From: Pelagibacter sp047722505
GTDB taxonomy: Bacteria; Pseudomonadota; Alphaproteobacteria; Pelagibacterales; Pelagibacteraceae
Direction of reading: 5' to 3'
Assembly (NCBI RefSeq): GCF_047722505.1
Contig: NZ_CP159814.1
Location: 744,001-808,000 of the forward strand
Length of the DNA stretch: 64,000 nt
Shown one piece after another: positions 31,930 to 41,041 of the stretch. Numbering within the stretch: the stretch's first letter is position 1; the number at the start of each line of letters is the position of its first letter. The translations under genes were made by a program, and so were the position numbers. Under the pieces are notes generated by a model. It saw nothing but the letters and a program-made list of their open reading frames with translations. It was not told the origin of the DNA and ran no database searches.

Positions 31930-32904
31930 TTAATTTGCTAAAGATGATACTTTTTTAATTAACGCACCACCAGTTGATACTTCTGATGCGAATTGATCAT
32001 ATATTCCTTTACTTGCTGCAATAAAAGCTCCTTTATCAGCAGTGTTTACTTTAACTCCAGCTGACTCAATTACTCCTAGTAAAGATTTTTCAAGTCTAGC
32101 AGCTTCTTCGTAAACAAACTTTTGCGTGTCTTGCGCAGCTTGTTCTAAGATAGCTCTTACATCTGCAGGAAGTTTGCTCCAATGATCTTTATGTACTGCT
32201 ACATAAGCAGGAGTATAAACGTGACCTGTAATAGATAGATACTTCTGTACTTCTTGAAACTTAGCACTAGCTATTTGAGCATATGGGTTTTCTTGACCAT
32301 CCATTGTTCCAGTTTTCAAAGCTGTAAAAACTTCTGAAAATGACATTGGAGTTGGATTTGCACCATATGATTGGAACATTTTGACTCTCCATTTTGACTT
32401 AGGAGTTCTTAATTTAATTCCTTTTAAGTCATCTGGCTTATCTATTGCTCTTACATTGTTTGTAATATGTCTAAAACCATTTTCCCATACTGCTATAACT
32501 TGATAACCAGTTTTAGCCTCAAGATTTTTGAACATTCCTGGTAATACTTGGCTTTCAACTTTATTCATGTGCTTTCTATCTTTAATGATAAATGGCATAT
32601 CAAAAACACCAAACTCATCATGAATTGACGCCATAACAGACGATGGCAACCACATGTTTACAGTGCCTAATTTTAGTTTTTGCATACCTTGTTTATCTTT
32701 ACCAAGTTGCGAAGAACCAAATACACTTACTTTACCTTTGCTACCTAATCTCTCATTTGCAAGTTTAGCAAAATGATCAACTGATGCAGAAAATAATGAA
32801 CCAGGCTTACCTACGTGTCCAAATTTTACTTCAGTTGAGCTTGCTGAAAAACTCAAAAATAATGATGAAATTAAAACAACAATTACTTTATTAAATTTAT
32901 TCAT
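31930..32904 (-). CDS. dctP: TRAP transporter solute-binding protein (DctP), system 1
   Basis: A 324-residue periplasmic binding protein with a signal peptide (residues 1-23). The conserved carboxylate-binding Arg is in GIKLRTPKSK, and PTPMSFSEVFTALKTGTMDGQENP is the family's typical hinge region. It collects a carboxylate, probably a hydroxy- or dicarboxylic acid, for the adjacent permeases. The start has a strong Shine-Dalgarno (AAGGAG). It is the first gene of the operon ending with the CoA-transferase. Confidence 0.92.
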   Translation of the reverse strand: MNKFNKVIVVLISSLFLSFSASSTEVKFGHVGKPGSLFSASVDHFAKLANERLGSKGKVSVFGSSQLGKDKQGMQKLKLGTVNMWLPSSVMASIHDEFGVFDMPFIIKDRKHMNKVESQVLPGMFKNLEAKTGYQVIAVWENGFRHITNNVRAIDKPDDLKGIKLRTPKSKWRVKMFQSYGANPTPMSFSEVFTALKTGTMDGQENPYAQIASAKFQEVQKYLSITGHVYTPAYVAVHKDHWSKLPADVRAILEQAAQDTQKFVYEEAARLEKSLLGVIESAGVKVNTADKGAFIAASKGIYDQFASEVSTGGALIKKVSSLAN

Positions 32905-33254
32905 TTTTACTCCTTCAGTTTATTTATATAAAAACTTATAGACTTAGATTGAATATTGCTAGTTATTTAAAAATTTACATAACAAAAAAAGCTAGTAACT
33001 TAAAATGAGTTTAACTATTAACAAACGTCAAAACACAGTTAGTTAAGAATTATTGTGCACTAGCTTAAAATTTATAATCTACTTAGGAATTTATCAACTT
33101 TTACGTGCATGCGATATTTTAACTCTTTGCTTAATAATATTTTTAACATTTTATCAGTACGTTCTTCTGGAGTGATTTTAATACCCTTCTTTTTTTTTAT
33201 CATCTTCATGAAAGAATTTGTAATAAAATTAAATAGTAAATTAATTAGAGTAAA
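32905..33254. other. 350-nt gap with a gene relic
   Basis: This AT-rich gap lies in front of the TRAP operon and must contain its promoter; I cannot place the -35/-10 boxes reliably. Its distal end carries a decayed DUF2061 C-terminus (listed separately). No intact frame is seen. Confidence 0.5.
33186..33236 (+). pseudogene. relic of a DUF2061 gene
   Basis: The last 17 codons read LLFFYHLHERICNKIK plus stop. They match the C-terminus of the intact DUF2061 protein at 21195-21395 (LFFYYFHERIWNKIK). Most of the upstream part is scrambled or interrupted by stops. It is the remnant of a duplicated or ancestral gene. Confidence 0.65.
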
Positions 33255-34091
33255 TTAGTTTATTGATAGATATTCAATAAAAGATCTTACTGAAACTATA
33301 ATTAAAAAAGTACCAAAAATTTTACTCAATAATTTTTTATCAATTTTATATACTGTTTTAGCACCAAGTCTTGCCATAACCATTGTTACTGGCACAAATA
33401 CAATAAAGCCTAATAAATTAATGTATCCAAAGCTAAAAGGAGTATTAATATTATCTATTATTTTTCCACTAATAATCATTGTTATGGTTCCACTAATAGC
33501 TATTAAAATACCTGTTGCTGCAGCTGTACCAATTGATTTCCTTATATTATAACCAATTGTTCGCATAAAAGGTACCATTAAAGATCCACCTCCAATGCCA
33601 AGAGGTACTGAAAAAAAACCAATAACAACTCCTGAAATATTTTTTACTAGTTCAGGTATTTTTTTTGGATTTTCTACCAATTGCTCTCTTAAAAAAATAA
33701 AAAATAATCCAATCATAAAAGCAAAGATTGAAAAGAATAAAACTAAAGTGGGAGTGTTTAAATTTACCACTAAGAAGGTTCCTAAAATTACCCCAATAAG
33801 AATAAAAATACCAAACGATTTTACCATTTTAAAATCAACTGCATCATGCTCCATGTGTGTTTTGGTAGAAATTATTGATGTTGGAACTATTATTGCTAAA
33901 GAAGTTCCAACAGAAAGGTGCATTCTTGTAACAATATCAAAATCAAGAACAGTAAATGCATAATATAAAGCTGGAACCATTATAATTCCACCTCCAACCC
34001 CAAGTAATCCAGCCATGAAACCTGCAACAGCCGCAGATATAGCAAGGACTGCTAATAAATTAATTATGTCTCCGTAATTTAAATTCTCCAT
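33255..34091 (-). CDS. TauE/SafE-family membrane exporter
   Basis: A 278-residue membrane protein with about eight helices in two halves, each with a Gly-rich motif (GLLGVGGGIIMVP near the N-terminus and PLGIGGGSLMVPF in the middle). These are hallmarks of the TauE/SafE family, which exports sulfite, sulfoacetate or other organic anions. Its ATG overlaps the TAA of dusA (TAATG), so it is the last member of the second TRAP operon. Confidence 0.88.
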   Translation of the reverse strand: MENLNYGDIINLLAVLAISAAVAGFMAGLLGVGGGIIMVPALYYAFTVLDFDIVTRMHLSVGTSLAIIVPTSIISTKTHMEHDAVDFKMVKSFGIFILIGVILGTFLVVNLNTPTLVLFFSIFAFMIGLFFIFLREQLVENPKKIPELVKNISGVVIGFFSVPLGIGGGSLMVPFMRTIGYNIRKSIGTAAATGILIAISGTITMIISGKIIDNINTPFSFGYINLLGFIVFVPVTMVMARLGAKTVYKIDKKLLSKIFGTFLIIVSVRSFIEYLSIN

Positions 34092-35095
34092 TATGAGTTA
34101 GCTTGATTAGCTTTCTCGTTATTTTGCACAATAGTCATTATATGTTGTGATTTTTGAAAATCAGAATCTCTTGCCATCATATTATCACTTAAATATCTTT
34201 TCCATTCCTTTGAGCCTATTTGACCATGATATAATCCAACAGTATGTCTCATAATATGATTTACTTTTGTTCCAAGCTTAACTTCTTTCTCAAGGTACTC
34301 TAAAAGTTTTTCAGCCACCTCCTCTCTTGTTGGCTGTTCTTTTGTTCCAAAAATTTCATTTTCAATCTCAACTAAAGAATAAGGGTTTTGATATATAGAT
34401 CGACCAATCATCACTCCATCACATAAAGTTAAATGGTTTTTAATTTCATCAATTTTTGAGATACCTCCATTAATGATAATTTCTAAATCTGGATTTTCCT
34501 CTTTAACTTTATAGACCATTCCATAGTTCAGTTTTGGAATATTTAAATTTTGCTTTGGTGACATTCCAGTTAAAATAGCTTTTCGAGCGTGTAATATAAA
34601 AGTATTACAACCTGAAGATTTCATTTTATGTATAAAATTATTTAAATAATCAAATTCTTCAGTATCATCAAATCCTATTCTAGTTTTTGCAGTAACTGGA
34701 ATATTACAAGCATTAACCATTGAATTGATACATTCTGCAACAAGATCTGGTTCCCTCATCAAGCAAGCACCAAACATATTTTTTTGAACTTTTTTACTAG
34801 GGCAACCTAGATTAATATTAATTTCATCATAACCCATATCCTCTGCAATTTTTGCGACTTCAGCTAATTCTACTTTATCAGATCCACCCACTTGTAATGC
34901 TAAAGGTTTTTCTTCTGGCCTATAAGATAAAATTTTTTTTCTATCTCCATGAATTGCAGATTTTGTTGCGACCATTTCTGAGTACAACATAACATTCTTG
35001 CTCATCAATCTTAGAAAGTAACGATCATGACGGTCAGTACAATCCATCATTGGTGCTACTGAAATTTTTCTATTAATATTTTTTTTAATATCCAA
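34091..35095 (-). CDS. dusA: tRNA-dihydrouridine(20/20a) synthase
   Basis: A 334-residue FMN enzyme of the DusA group, which reduces U20/U20a in tRNA D-loops. Key features are the N-terminal SVAPMMDCTDRHDR, QVGGSD, INLGCPSKKV and the catalytic Cys in GACLMREP; FMN-binding IINGGI is present. Start is TTG 35095, overlapping the dctM stop by 11 nt, because no Met lies before the APMMD core. It stands between dctM and the TauE-like gene with overlaps on both sides, an odd place for a housekeeping enzyme. Confidence 0.93.
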   Translation of the reverse strand: MDIKKNINRKISVAPMMDCTDRHDRYFLRLMSKNVMLYSEMVATKSAIHGDRKKILSYRPEEKPLALQVGGSDKVELAEVAKIAEDMGYDEININLGCPSKKVQKNMFGACLMREPDLVAECINSMVNACNIPVTAKTRIGFDDTEEFDYLNNFIHKMKSSGCNTFILHARKAILTGMSPKQNLNIPKLNYGMVYKVKEENPDLEIIINGGISKIDEIKNHLTLCDGVMIGRSIYQNPYSLVEIENEIFGTKEQPTREEVAEKLLEYLEKEVKLGTKVNHIMRHTVGLYHGQIGSKEWKRYLSDNMMARDSDFQKSQHIMTIVQNNEKANQANS

Positions 35096-36416
35096 GAGGT
35101 TTACCCATTAGTTTATCAGGTAACCACGATACTATTTCAGGAAAGATACATAATATAAGTATAGATAAAACCATCATCATCATAAATGGAAACGATCCCC
35201 TTAAGATTGTAGATAGACTAACGTCTGGTGTAATACCCTTGATAATATAAAGATTTAATCCAACTGGTGGTGTGATTAAGCCTATTTCCATATTTATTGT
35301 AAATACAATCGCAAACCAATATGGATCAAAACCTAATGTGGTTATGACAGGCAACAATATAGCCGAAGTCATTACAATAACAGCTACTGGTGGTAAAAAG
35401 AAGCCAGCTACTAAAAGAAAGATATTTACTAATAAAAAAATTATCCATTTATTGCTACTTAGTTCAATCATACTTTGGGCAAGTGACTGAGTTACATATA
35501 ATTGAGATAGTGTGAATGCAAAAAGATAGGATGCTGCAATAATGAACATTATCATTACACTTTCTTTCATTGAAATTTTAACGATATTCCAAATTTTCTT
35601 AGGCTGATAAATTTTATAAACAACAGCTATCATTACAAAAACTAAAAATGCTCCAACACCTGAGGCTTCTGATGGTGTCGCAACTCCTCCATATAAGACA
35701 TACAAAACACCCATAATGATTGCTAAAAAAGGAAAAATTCTAGGAAGAACTTCTAGTTTTTCTTTTAGTGTTGGTGGTTTTCTATTTCTTAATAATTTAG
35801 CTGCATTTTTATCAATGAAGTAACTGTGTATTAATGCCCAAATTGCAAAAAGACTTGCTAACATAAAACCTGGAACAACTCCGGAAAGAAATAATCTTCC
35901 AATAGAAGTTCCTGTTGCCATTCCATATACGATTAAAACTATACTTGGTGGAATTAAAACCCCTAAAGTTCCTCCTGCAGCAATTGTTCCTGTAGCAATT
36001 TGATCTGAATACCCTCTTTTTCTCATTTCAGGAATTCCCATAGTACCAATCGCAGCACATGTTGCTGGACTGGACCCACTTAAAGCAGCAAAAATTGAAC
36101 ATGCACCAATGTTAGAAATAACTAAACCACCCGGTACTCTCCAAAGCCATCTATCAAGGCCAGTATATAAATCTTTTCCTGCAGGTGAATGAGCAACTGC
36201 CATACCCATAAGTATGAACATAGGAATAGATAAAAGTACAAAAGAATTTAAACCTGCATAAAATGTTTCAGCAAAAACATCTAACATTTGTAGACCTTCA
36301 AAAGTCACTAACAATGTAATTGAGACAAAACTTAAACCAAAGGCTATTGGAATTCCCGAAAATAAAACTATTAAAGTAAAAACTGCAACTATTATAGCAA
36401 TTGTAAGTGGATCCAT
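35085..36416 (-). CDS. dctM: TRAP transporter large permease (DctM), system 2
   Basis: A 443-residue DctM subunit with about 12-13 helices. The core motifs AAGGTLGVLIPPSIVLIVYG and MEIGLITPPVGLNLYIIKG are present. It differs clearly from system 1 (for example, longer loops at 205-225). The ATG overlaps the dctQ TAA by one base; dusA starts inside its last codons. Confidence 0.92.
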   Translation of the reverse strand: MDPLTIAIIVAVFTLIVLFSGIPIAFGLSFVSITLLVTFEGLQMLDVFAETFYAGLNSFVLLSIPMFILMGMAVAHSPAGKDLYTGLDRWLWRVPGGLVISNIGACSIFAALSGSSPATCAAIGTMGIPEMRKRGYSDQIATGTIAAGGTLGVLIPPSIVLIVYGMATGTSIGRLFLSGVVPGFMLASLFAIWALIHSYFIDKNAAKLLRNRKPPTLKEKLEVLPRIFPFLAIIMGVLYVLYGGVATPSEASGVGAFLVFVMIAVVYKIYQPKKIWNIVKISMKESVMIMFIIAASYLFAFTLSQLYVTQSLAQSMIELSSNKWIIFLLVNIFLLVAGFFLPPVAVIVMTSAILLPVITTLGFDPYWFAIVFTINMEIGLITPPVGLNLYIIKGITPDVSLSTILRGSFPFMMMMVLSILILCIFPEIVSWLPDKLMGKPLGY

Positions 36417-36910
36417 TATTTAAAATCCCCCTCATCACAAAGTTTAATTATTTCAGCAATATACTGAAGTATCATTAAAATAGAACCTATTAGCATTGAA
36501 GAATATGGCACCCATAATGGTGGATCCCAAATAGTTCCTGTTGTATAATTTTTAGTAAATGCTTCTTCAACCATCAAAAAACCAAAATAAAACAGGATTA
36601 AAAAAAAACATAAGCTTAATAATGAAGTAAAAATTTTAAGCTTAATAATATTTTTTTTAGACATAAAATCATATATCCATTCCATGCTTACGTGGGCTTT
36701 TTCGCTTAAAACATAAGCACTACCAATAAAAGTAGATGCAACAAGCAGTATAGTCACTAATTCAGTTTGCCATGTAATAGCCCGTTGAAAAAAGTATCTT
36801 TCAAAAACAAGCTCAACAATTACTAAAATTGATAAAATCAGAGCACCCACAGCAAAAGCTCCACAAGCTTGGGAGGTGTAATTACAAAATTTTAAATATT
36901 TTTTTTTCAT
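36416..36910 (-). CDS. dctQ: TRAP transporter small permease (DctQ), system 2
   Basis: A 164-residue four-helix DctQ protein with the segment ITWQTELVTILLVASTFIGSAYV after helix two. It partners DctM at 35085. Its ATG follows directly after the U-run of a strong terminator-like hairpin, leaving no room for a Shine-Dalgarno, so initiation is probably weak or regulated. Confidence 0.9.
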   Translation of the reverse strand: MKKKYLKFCNYTSQACGAFAVGALILSILVIVELVFERYFFQRAITWQTELVTILLVASTFIGSAYVLSEKAHVSMEWIYDFMSKKNIIKLKIFTSLLSLCFFLILFYFGFLMVEEAFTKNYTTGTIWDPPLWVPYSSMLIGSILMILQYIAEIIKLCDEGDFK

Positions 36911-36947
36911 AAAAAAAACCCCTATTTATTTTCACAAATAGGGGTTT
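36911..36947 (-). terminator. terminator/attenuator between dctP and dctQ, system 2
   Basis: On the minus strand a perfect 12-bp stem (AAACCCCTATTT / AAATAGGGGTTT, 8-nt loop) ends in a run of eight T. It lies 13 nt behind the dctP stop and directly before the dctQ ATG. This is a complete Rho-independent terminator inside an operon, so most transcripts should stop after dctP and a minority continue into the permeases. Confidence 0.85.
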
Positions 36948-36960
36948 CTTATATATTGTT

Positions 36961-37971
36961 TTATTTAACTGCTAAAGCCATTTCCATAAGCTTAGCACCA
37001 CCTGGTACTTGCTCCGCAAATGCTTTGTGGGCAGTTTTCTTTGCGATCTCAATCCATTCAGCGTGATCTGCAGCAGTCATATATACTAGCTCAACACCAG
37101 CATCTCTATAAGCATCTTCAAATGTTTTATCAAGATTAGCTACTTGTGCTGTCATATATTTTTCAGCTACTTTTCCAGCTTTCATAAGGGCTTTTTGTTG
37201 CTTAGAACTTAAAGCATCAAAAGACTTTTTAGACATAAGAATCGGTTCATACATAAACCATAGACCAAATTTTCCTGGAGGTGTTGCACATTTTACTTGC
37301 TCGTAAATTTTGTAACTTACAAAACTTCCTGAACTAGTATTTGCACCAGTTAATACACCTGTTTGTAGACCAGTATAAATTTCTGAAGATGGCATACTTT
37401 GAATACCAGCTCCTGCACCTTCAAGCATTTGGTTAAATGCTTTACCAGCTGCTCTCATTACTTGACCTTTTGCATCGCTAGGTTTTCTAATACATTTTGT
37501 TTTTGAAACAAAACCACCACCTAACCAAGCATCAGATAAAACAACTACACCTGCGTCATTAATGATTTTCTTAATCTCAGTCATCATTGGAGATTTATTA
37601 AATCTTAATGCATGGTCATGATTTTTAACTGTTCCTGGCATTAAAGTTGCACTAAATTCTGGGTGAAACTTTGATGCATATCCCAAAGGGAAAGCAGATA
37701 TATCTAATTGACCAGTAGTCATTGGTTTCCACTGTTCTTTAGGTTTGTATAAAGATTTTGCTGGGTAAATTCTAATGTCAATGTCGACATTAGCTTTTTT
37801 TACTTCATCAGCAATAATTTGTACCATTTCATGACGTGGGTCAAAAGATCCATCAGCTCTAGGTGTACCAGGCCATTGGTGACTTGCTTTTAATGTTACC
37901 GCATAAGCAGAACCAACAGTTGATAAAACTAAAACTAACGCTGTAAAATATAAAGATATTTTTTTAAACAT
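36961..37971 (-). CDS. dctP: TRAP transporter solute-binding protein (DctP), system 2
   Basis: A 336-residue periplasmic protein with a signal peptide (residues 1-24, cleavage after AYA). It belongs to the DctP family; the Arg in AKGQVMRAAGKA is the likely carboxylate ligand. It is only distantly related to system 1. The ligand is unknown; neighbouring genes (CoA-transferase divergent, TauE-like exporter) suggest an organic acid. It starts at ATG 37971. Confidence 0.9.
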   Translation of the reverse strand: MFKKISLYFTALVLVLSTVGSAYAVTLKASHQWPGTPRADGSFDPRHEMVQIIADEVKKANVDIDIRIYPAKSLYKPKEQWKPMTTGQLDISAFPLGYASKFHPEFSATLMPGTVKNHDHALRFNKSPMMTEIKKIINDAGVVVLSDAWLGGGFVSKTKCIRKPSDAKGQVMRAAGKAFNQMLEGAGAGIQSMPSSEIYTGLQTGVLTGANTSSGSFVSYKIYEQVKCATPPGKFGLWFMYEPILMSKKSFDALSSKQQKALMKAGKVAEKYMTAQVANLDKTFEDAYRDAGVELVYMTAADHAEWIEIAKKTAHKAFAEQVPGGAKLMEMALAVK

Positions 37972-38062
37972 TATTATTCCTCTCGTTTGTTATTATAAAG
38001 ATGCATTAAATTAAAGTTCTTGGTAAGAGTCAACACTGCACAAAAGCACTATTATATAAAAT

Positions 38063-39208
38063 ATGGACGGTCCTTTAAAAAACCTATTAGTTCTTGATCT
38101 AACTAGAGTGCTAGTTGGTCCTTATTGTACAATGATGCTTTCAGACCTAGGTGCAAGAGTAATTAAAGTAGAAGCTCCAGATGTTGGAGATGACTCAAGA
38201 AAATTTGGTCCTTTTATTGAAGATTATTCAGCCTATTTTATGTCACTTAATAGAGGCAAAGAAAGTATCGCTCTAAATTTAAAAAATGAAGATGATAAAA
38301 AAATATTTGATAAGATTTTAGCTAAAGCAGATATCCTAGTTGAAAATTTTAAACCAGGTACATTAGAGAGGTGGGGTTATGGTTGGAAAGATGTTTGTAA
38401 AAAATACCCTAGATTAATTTATGCATCAGCATCAGGCTTTGGACAGACAGGTCCTTTAAAAGAATTACCTGCTTACGATATGGTTGTTCAAGGTATGGGT
38501 GGTTTGATGAGCGTTACGGGTCAGCCTAATTCAGAACCAACTAGAGTGGGTACATCTATTGGAGATATCACTGCAGGATTATTCACAACTGTTGGAATTA
38601 ATGCTGCACTTTATGATAGAGAAAAAACTGGCAAAGGAACTTTTATTGATGTTTCGATGCTTGACTGTCAGATTGCAATTTTAGAAAATGCTATTGCAAG
38701 GTATCTTGCTAAAAATGAAATACCAAAACCAATGGGATCTCGTCATCCATCTATTGCTCCATTTGAGGCTTTTAAAACAAAAGATAGTCACATCATTATC
38801 GCAGCTGGTAATGAAAAATTATTTGAAAAACTTTGTAATGTTTTAAATATTCCTGAAATATCTAAAGATTCAAAATTTAATACAAATTTATTGCGATCAG
38901 AAAATATGGATGATCTTAAAAAAATACTTGAAGATAAACTTATTGTTAAGAATACTAATGACTGGGTAAATGAAATGGAAAAAGAAAAAATTCCATGTGG
39001 TCCAATATTTAATATTAAAGAAGCCGTTGAAAACCCTCAGGTTCAAGCAAGAAACATGATTGTTAAAGCGCATCACAAAGTAATTGGAGATTTTAAATTA
39101 GCGGGTAATCCAATTAAAATGTCTAATTATAAGGATGAAACAACGCGTGGTGATATTCCAGACTTAGATGAACACAGGGAAAAAATCTTAAAGGAATTTA
39201 ATAATTAA
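38063..39208 (+). CDS. class III (CaiB/BaiF) CoA-transferase
   Basis: A 381-residue CaiB/BaiF enzyme with VGPYCTMMLSDLGARVIKVE at the N-terminus and the catalytic Asp in VGTSIGDITAG. It is divergent from dctP of TRAP system 2 over a 91-nt gap, a likely shared control region. It is the second CoA-transferase in 11 kb, each beside its own TRAP system. It overlaps the convergent rpoZ stop by 4 nt. Confidence 0.9.
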   Translation: MDGPLKNLLVLDLTRVLVGPYCTMMLSDLGARVIKVEAPDVGDDSRKFGPFIEDYSAYFMSLNRGKESIALNLKNEDDKKIFDKILAKADILVENFKPGTLERWGYGWKDVCKKYPRLIYASASGFGQTGPLKELPAYDMVVQGMGGLMSVTGQPNSEPTRVGTSIGDITAGLFTTVGINAALYDREKTGKGTFIDVSMLDCQIAILENAIARYLAKNEIPKPMGSRHPSIAPFEAFKTKDSHIIIAAGNEKLFEKLCNVLNIPEISKDSKFNTNLLRSENMDDLKKILEDKLIVKNTNDWVNEMEKEKIPCGPIFNIKEAVENPQVQARNMIVKAHHKVIGDFKLAGNPIKMSNYKDETTRGDIPDLDEHREKILKEFNN

Positions 39209-39774
39209 CTATTAGGTTCTGTTTCTTCTGCATCTTCTTTTGCAGTTTCAGTTTCAGCTATTTGATCTAAAGAAACTTCAGTTTCTTCACTAGCAGTTTC
39301 AGTTTCTTCACTAGCAGTTTCAGTTTCTTCATTAGCAGTTTCAAGTTCTGGATTAACTTCTACTTCAGGTTCTGCTTTTGCAGTTAATTCTTCTAAATCT
39401 TCGGGTGCAACTTGAATTTTTTCTGGAATTTTTCTAGCTCTTTTAGATGGTAAAATAGGCGTTCCACTTTTAGAAATTTCACCTTTGTACATACTTTCAA
39501 AATCATCACCGATAACTTCATCATCATCAGTACCATCGTCAACTTGTTCAACGTGTTTTCTAAGTTTATGAATAGCGCTATCAGTTAAGTCTGTAACTTT
39601 AACAGTGTCTGCTGCAATTTCTCTTAAAGATATGACTGTATTTTTGTCATTATCTCTATTAAGTGTAGGCTCCAATCCTGAATTTAATTGAACTGCTCTT
39701 TCTTTAGCAACCAATACTAATTCATAAGGACTATCAACTTTATCTATACAATCTTCTACTGTTACTCTAGCCAT
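39205..39774 (-). CDS. rpoZ: RNA polymerase omega subunit with long acidic tail
   Basis: The first ~75 residues are a normal omega subunit (MARVTVEDCIDKV, RFE-like YELVLVAKERAVQLNSG, and EIAADTV), which helps assemble and stabilise RNA polymerase. The usual length is 70-130, but here the protein has 189 residues. The rest is acidic and includes a 7-residue repeat (EETETAS, about 2.5 copies) near residues 147-168. The tail is probably disordered. It starts at ATG 39774 and stands alone. Confidence 0.92.
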   Translation of the reverse strand: MARVTVEDCIDKVDSPYELVLVAKERAVQLNSGLEPTLNRDNDKNTVISLREIAADTVKVTDLTDSAIHKLRKHVEQVDDGTDDDEVIGDDFESMYKGEISKSGTPILPSKRARKIPEKIQVAPEDLEELTAKAEPEVEVNPELETANEETETASEETETASEETEVSLDQIAETETAKEDAEETEPNS

Positions 39775-39817
39775 GCGCAGTATCTATACAGTAGTTAAAA
39801 AAAAATCAAGGATAATT

Positions 39818-41026
39818 CTATAAATAATCAGGATTAAGCTTATTCTTTACGAGGAATAACAGCGATATTGCAATTAAAATATAAGAACCTGAAACTAAAG
39901 CGATTTGCTCAATAGAAAAGCTATTATCGATCAAAATTCCAAAGAGCGCTGTACCAAATGCAGTTGAAAATACCATTAATGCTGTTGTTAAAGCTTTAAT
40001 AGAACCAATATATTTAACTCCATAGATCTCAGCCCAAGTAGCAGAACCAAGAACATTTGCTAATCCATTTGAAATTCCAATTAAACCTAAAAATATAAAT
40101 GATGAAATTGGTGAGTTAAAATAATAAAGCACAAACGTTGAGACCAATAAAGGAATGTTCATATAAATTATTAATTTTCGACTACTAAACTTATCAATTA
40201 GAAAGCCTGTCAAAAATAAAGTGACCACTGATAAAATTGAATAGACCATAAAGGATTGAGCAATAACATAAGGTCCCCAACCTTTAGATGATACTATAAA
40301 AGATTGATAAACAAATGTACCCGTTGCAATCCAAGGCATCGCTAACATGCTTAAACAAATAATATAAAAACGGTAATCTTTTAAAACTTCACCTCTAGTC
40401 CATTGTTTTATATCTTTAGTTTTAATATGTATAGAACTCGATGTCTCTCTTGAATCTAATTTAACATTTTTAACTAATGTAACGATGACTATAGGTAAAA
40501 TGATAATAACTGAAATTGAAATTGCTATCCAAATATTTCTCCAATCAATAAAAGTTAATAGAAAGATAATCAATAAGGGTAAAATAAATTCAGCTAACGA
40601 TAATCCAAGCCAAGTTGTACTCAACGCACGTCCCCTAGTCTTTTCAAAAAACCTTGAAATTGTAGTTGTTGCTGTATGAGACATGAGTCCTTGACCTGAC
40701 AGTCTCATTAAAAAAATTGACAAAAACAAGAAAGCTACTGAAGAAATTTTAGAAAATAAAAAACAAGAGATTGCTAATAGAGCAACAACATAAGATGAAA
40801 ATTTTAAAATATTAAAGTCATCAATTTTTTTACCAACCCAAACAAGTATAAAACTACTTAATAAAGTAGCAGACGCATATATAGATCCAAACTGACCATG
40901 GGTGATAGAAAGTGCATCCCTTATGCTTGAATTAAACAGTCCTAAAAAAAAACTCTGTCCAAAACTTGAAAAAAATGTAAAGATAAAACCAAATAAAATT
41001 ACTTTAAAATTCAAACTTTTAAACAT
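39818..41026 (-). CDS. MFS transporter
   Basis: A 402-residue protein with 12 hydrophobic helices. The MFS motif between helices 2 and 3 (WVGKKIDDFNI) and the central LTGFLIDKFSSRKL fit major-facilitator carriers, possibly of the oxalate/formate antiporter-like group. Substrate unknown. It starts at ATG 41026, only 15 nt from the divergent dehydrogenase gene, so promoters must overlap. Confidence 0.88.
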   Translation of the reverse strand: MFKSLNFKVILFGFIFTFFSSFGQSFFLGLFNSSIRDALSITHGQFGSIYASATLLSSFILVWVGKKIDDFNILKFSSYVVALLAISCFLFSKISSVAFLFLSIFLMRLSGQGLMSHTATTTISRFFEKTRGRALSTTWLGLSLAEFILPLLIIFLLTFIDWRNIWIAISISVIIILPIVIVTLVKNVKLDSRETSSSIHIKTKDIKQWTRGEVLKDYRFYIICLSMLAMPWIATGTFVYQSFIVSSKGWGPYVIAQSFMVYSILSVVTLFLTGFLIDKFSSRKLIIYMNIPLLVSTFVLYYFNSPISSFIFLGLIGISNGLANVLGSATWAEIYGVKYIGSIKALTTALMVFSTAFGTALFGILIDNSFSIEQIALVSGSYILIAISLLFLVKNKLNPDYL

Positions 41027-41041
41027 AGGAAATAAAAAATT

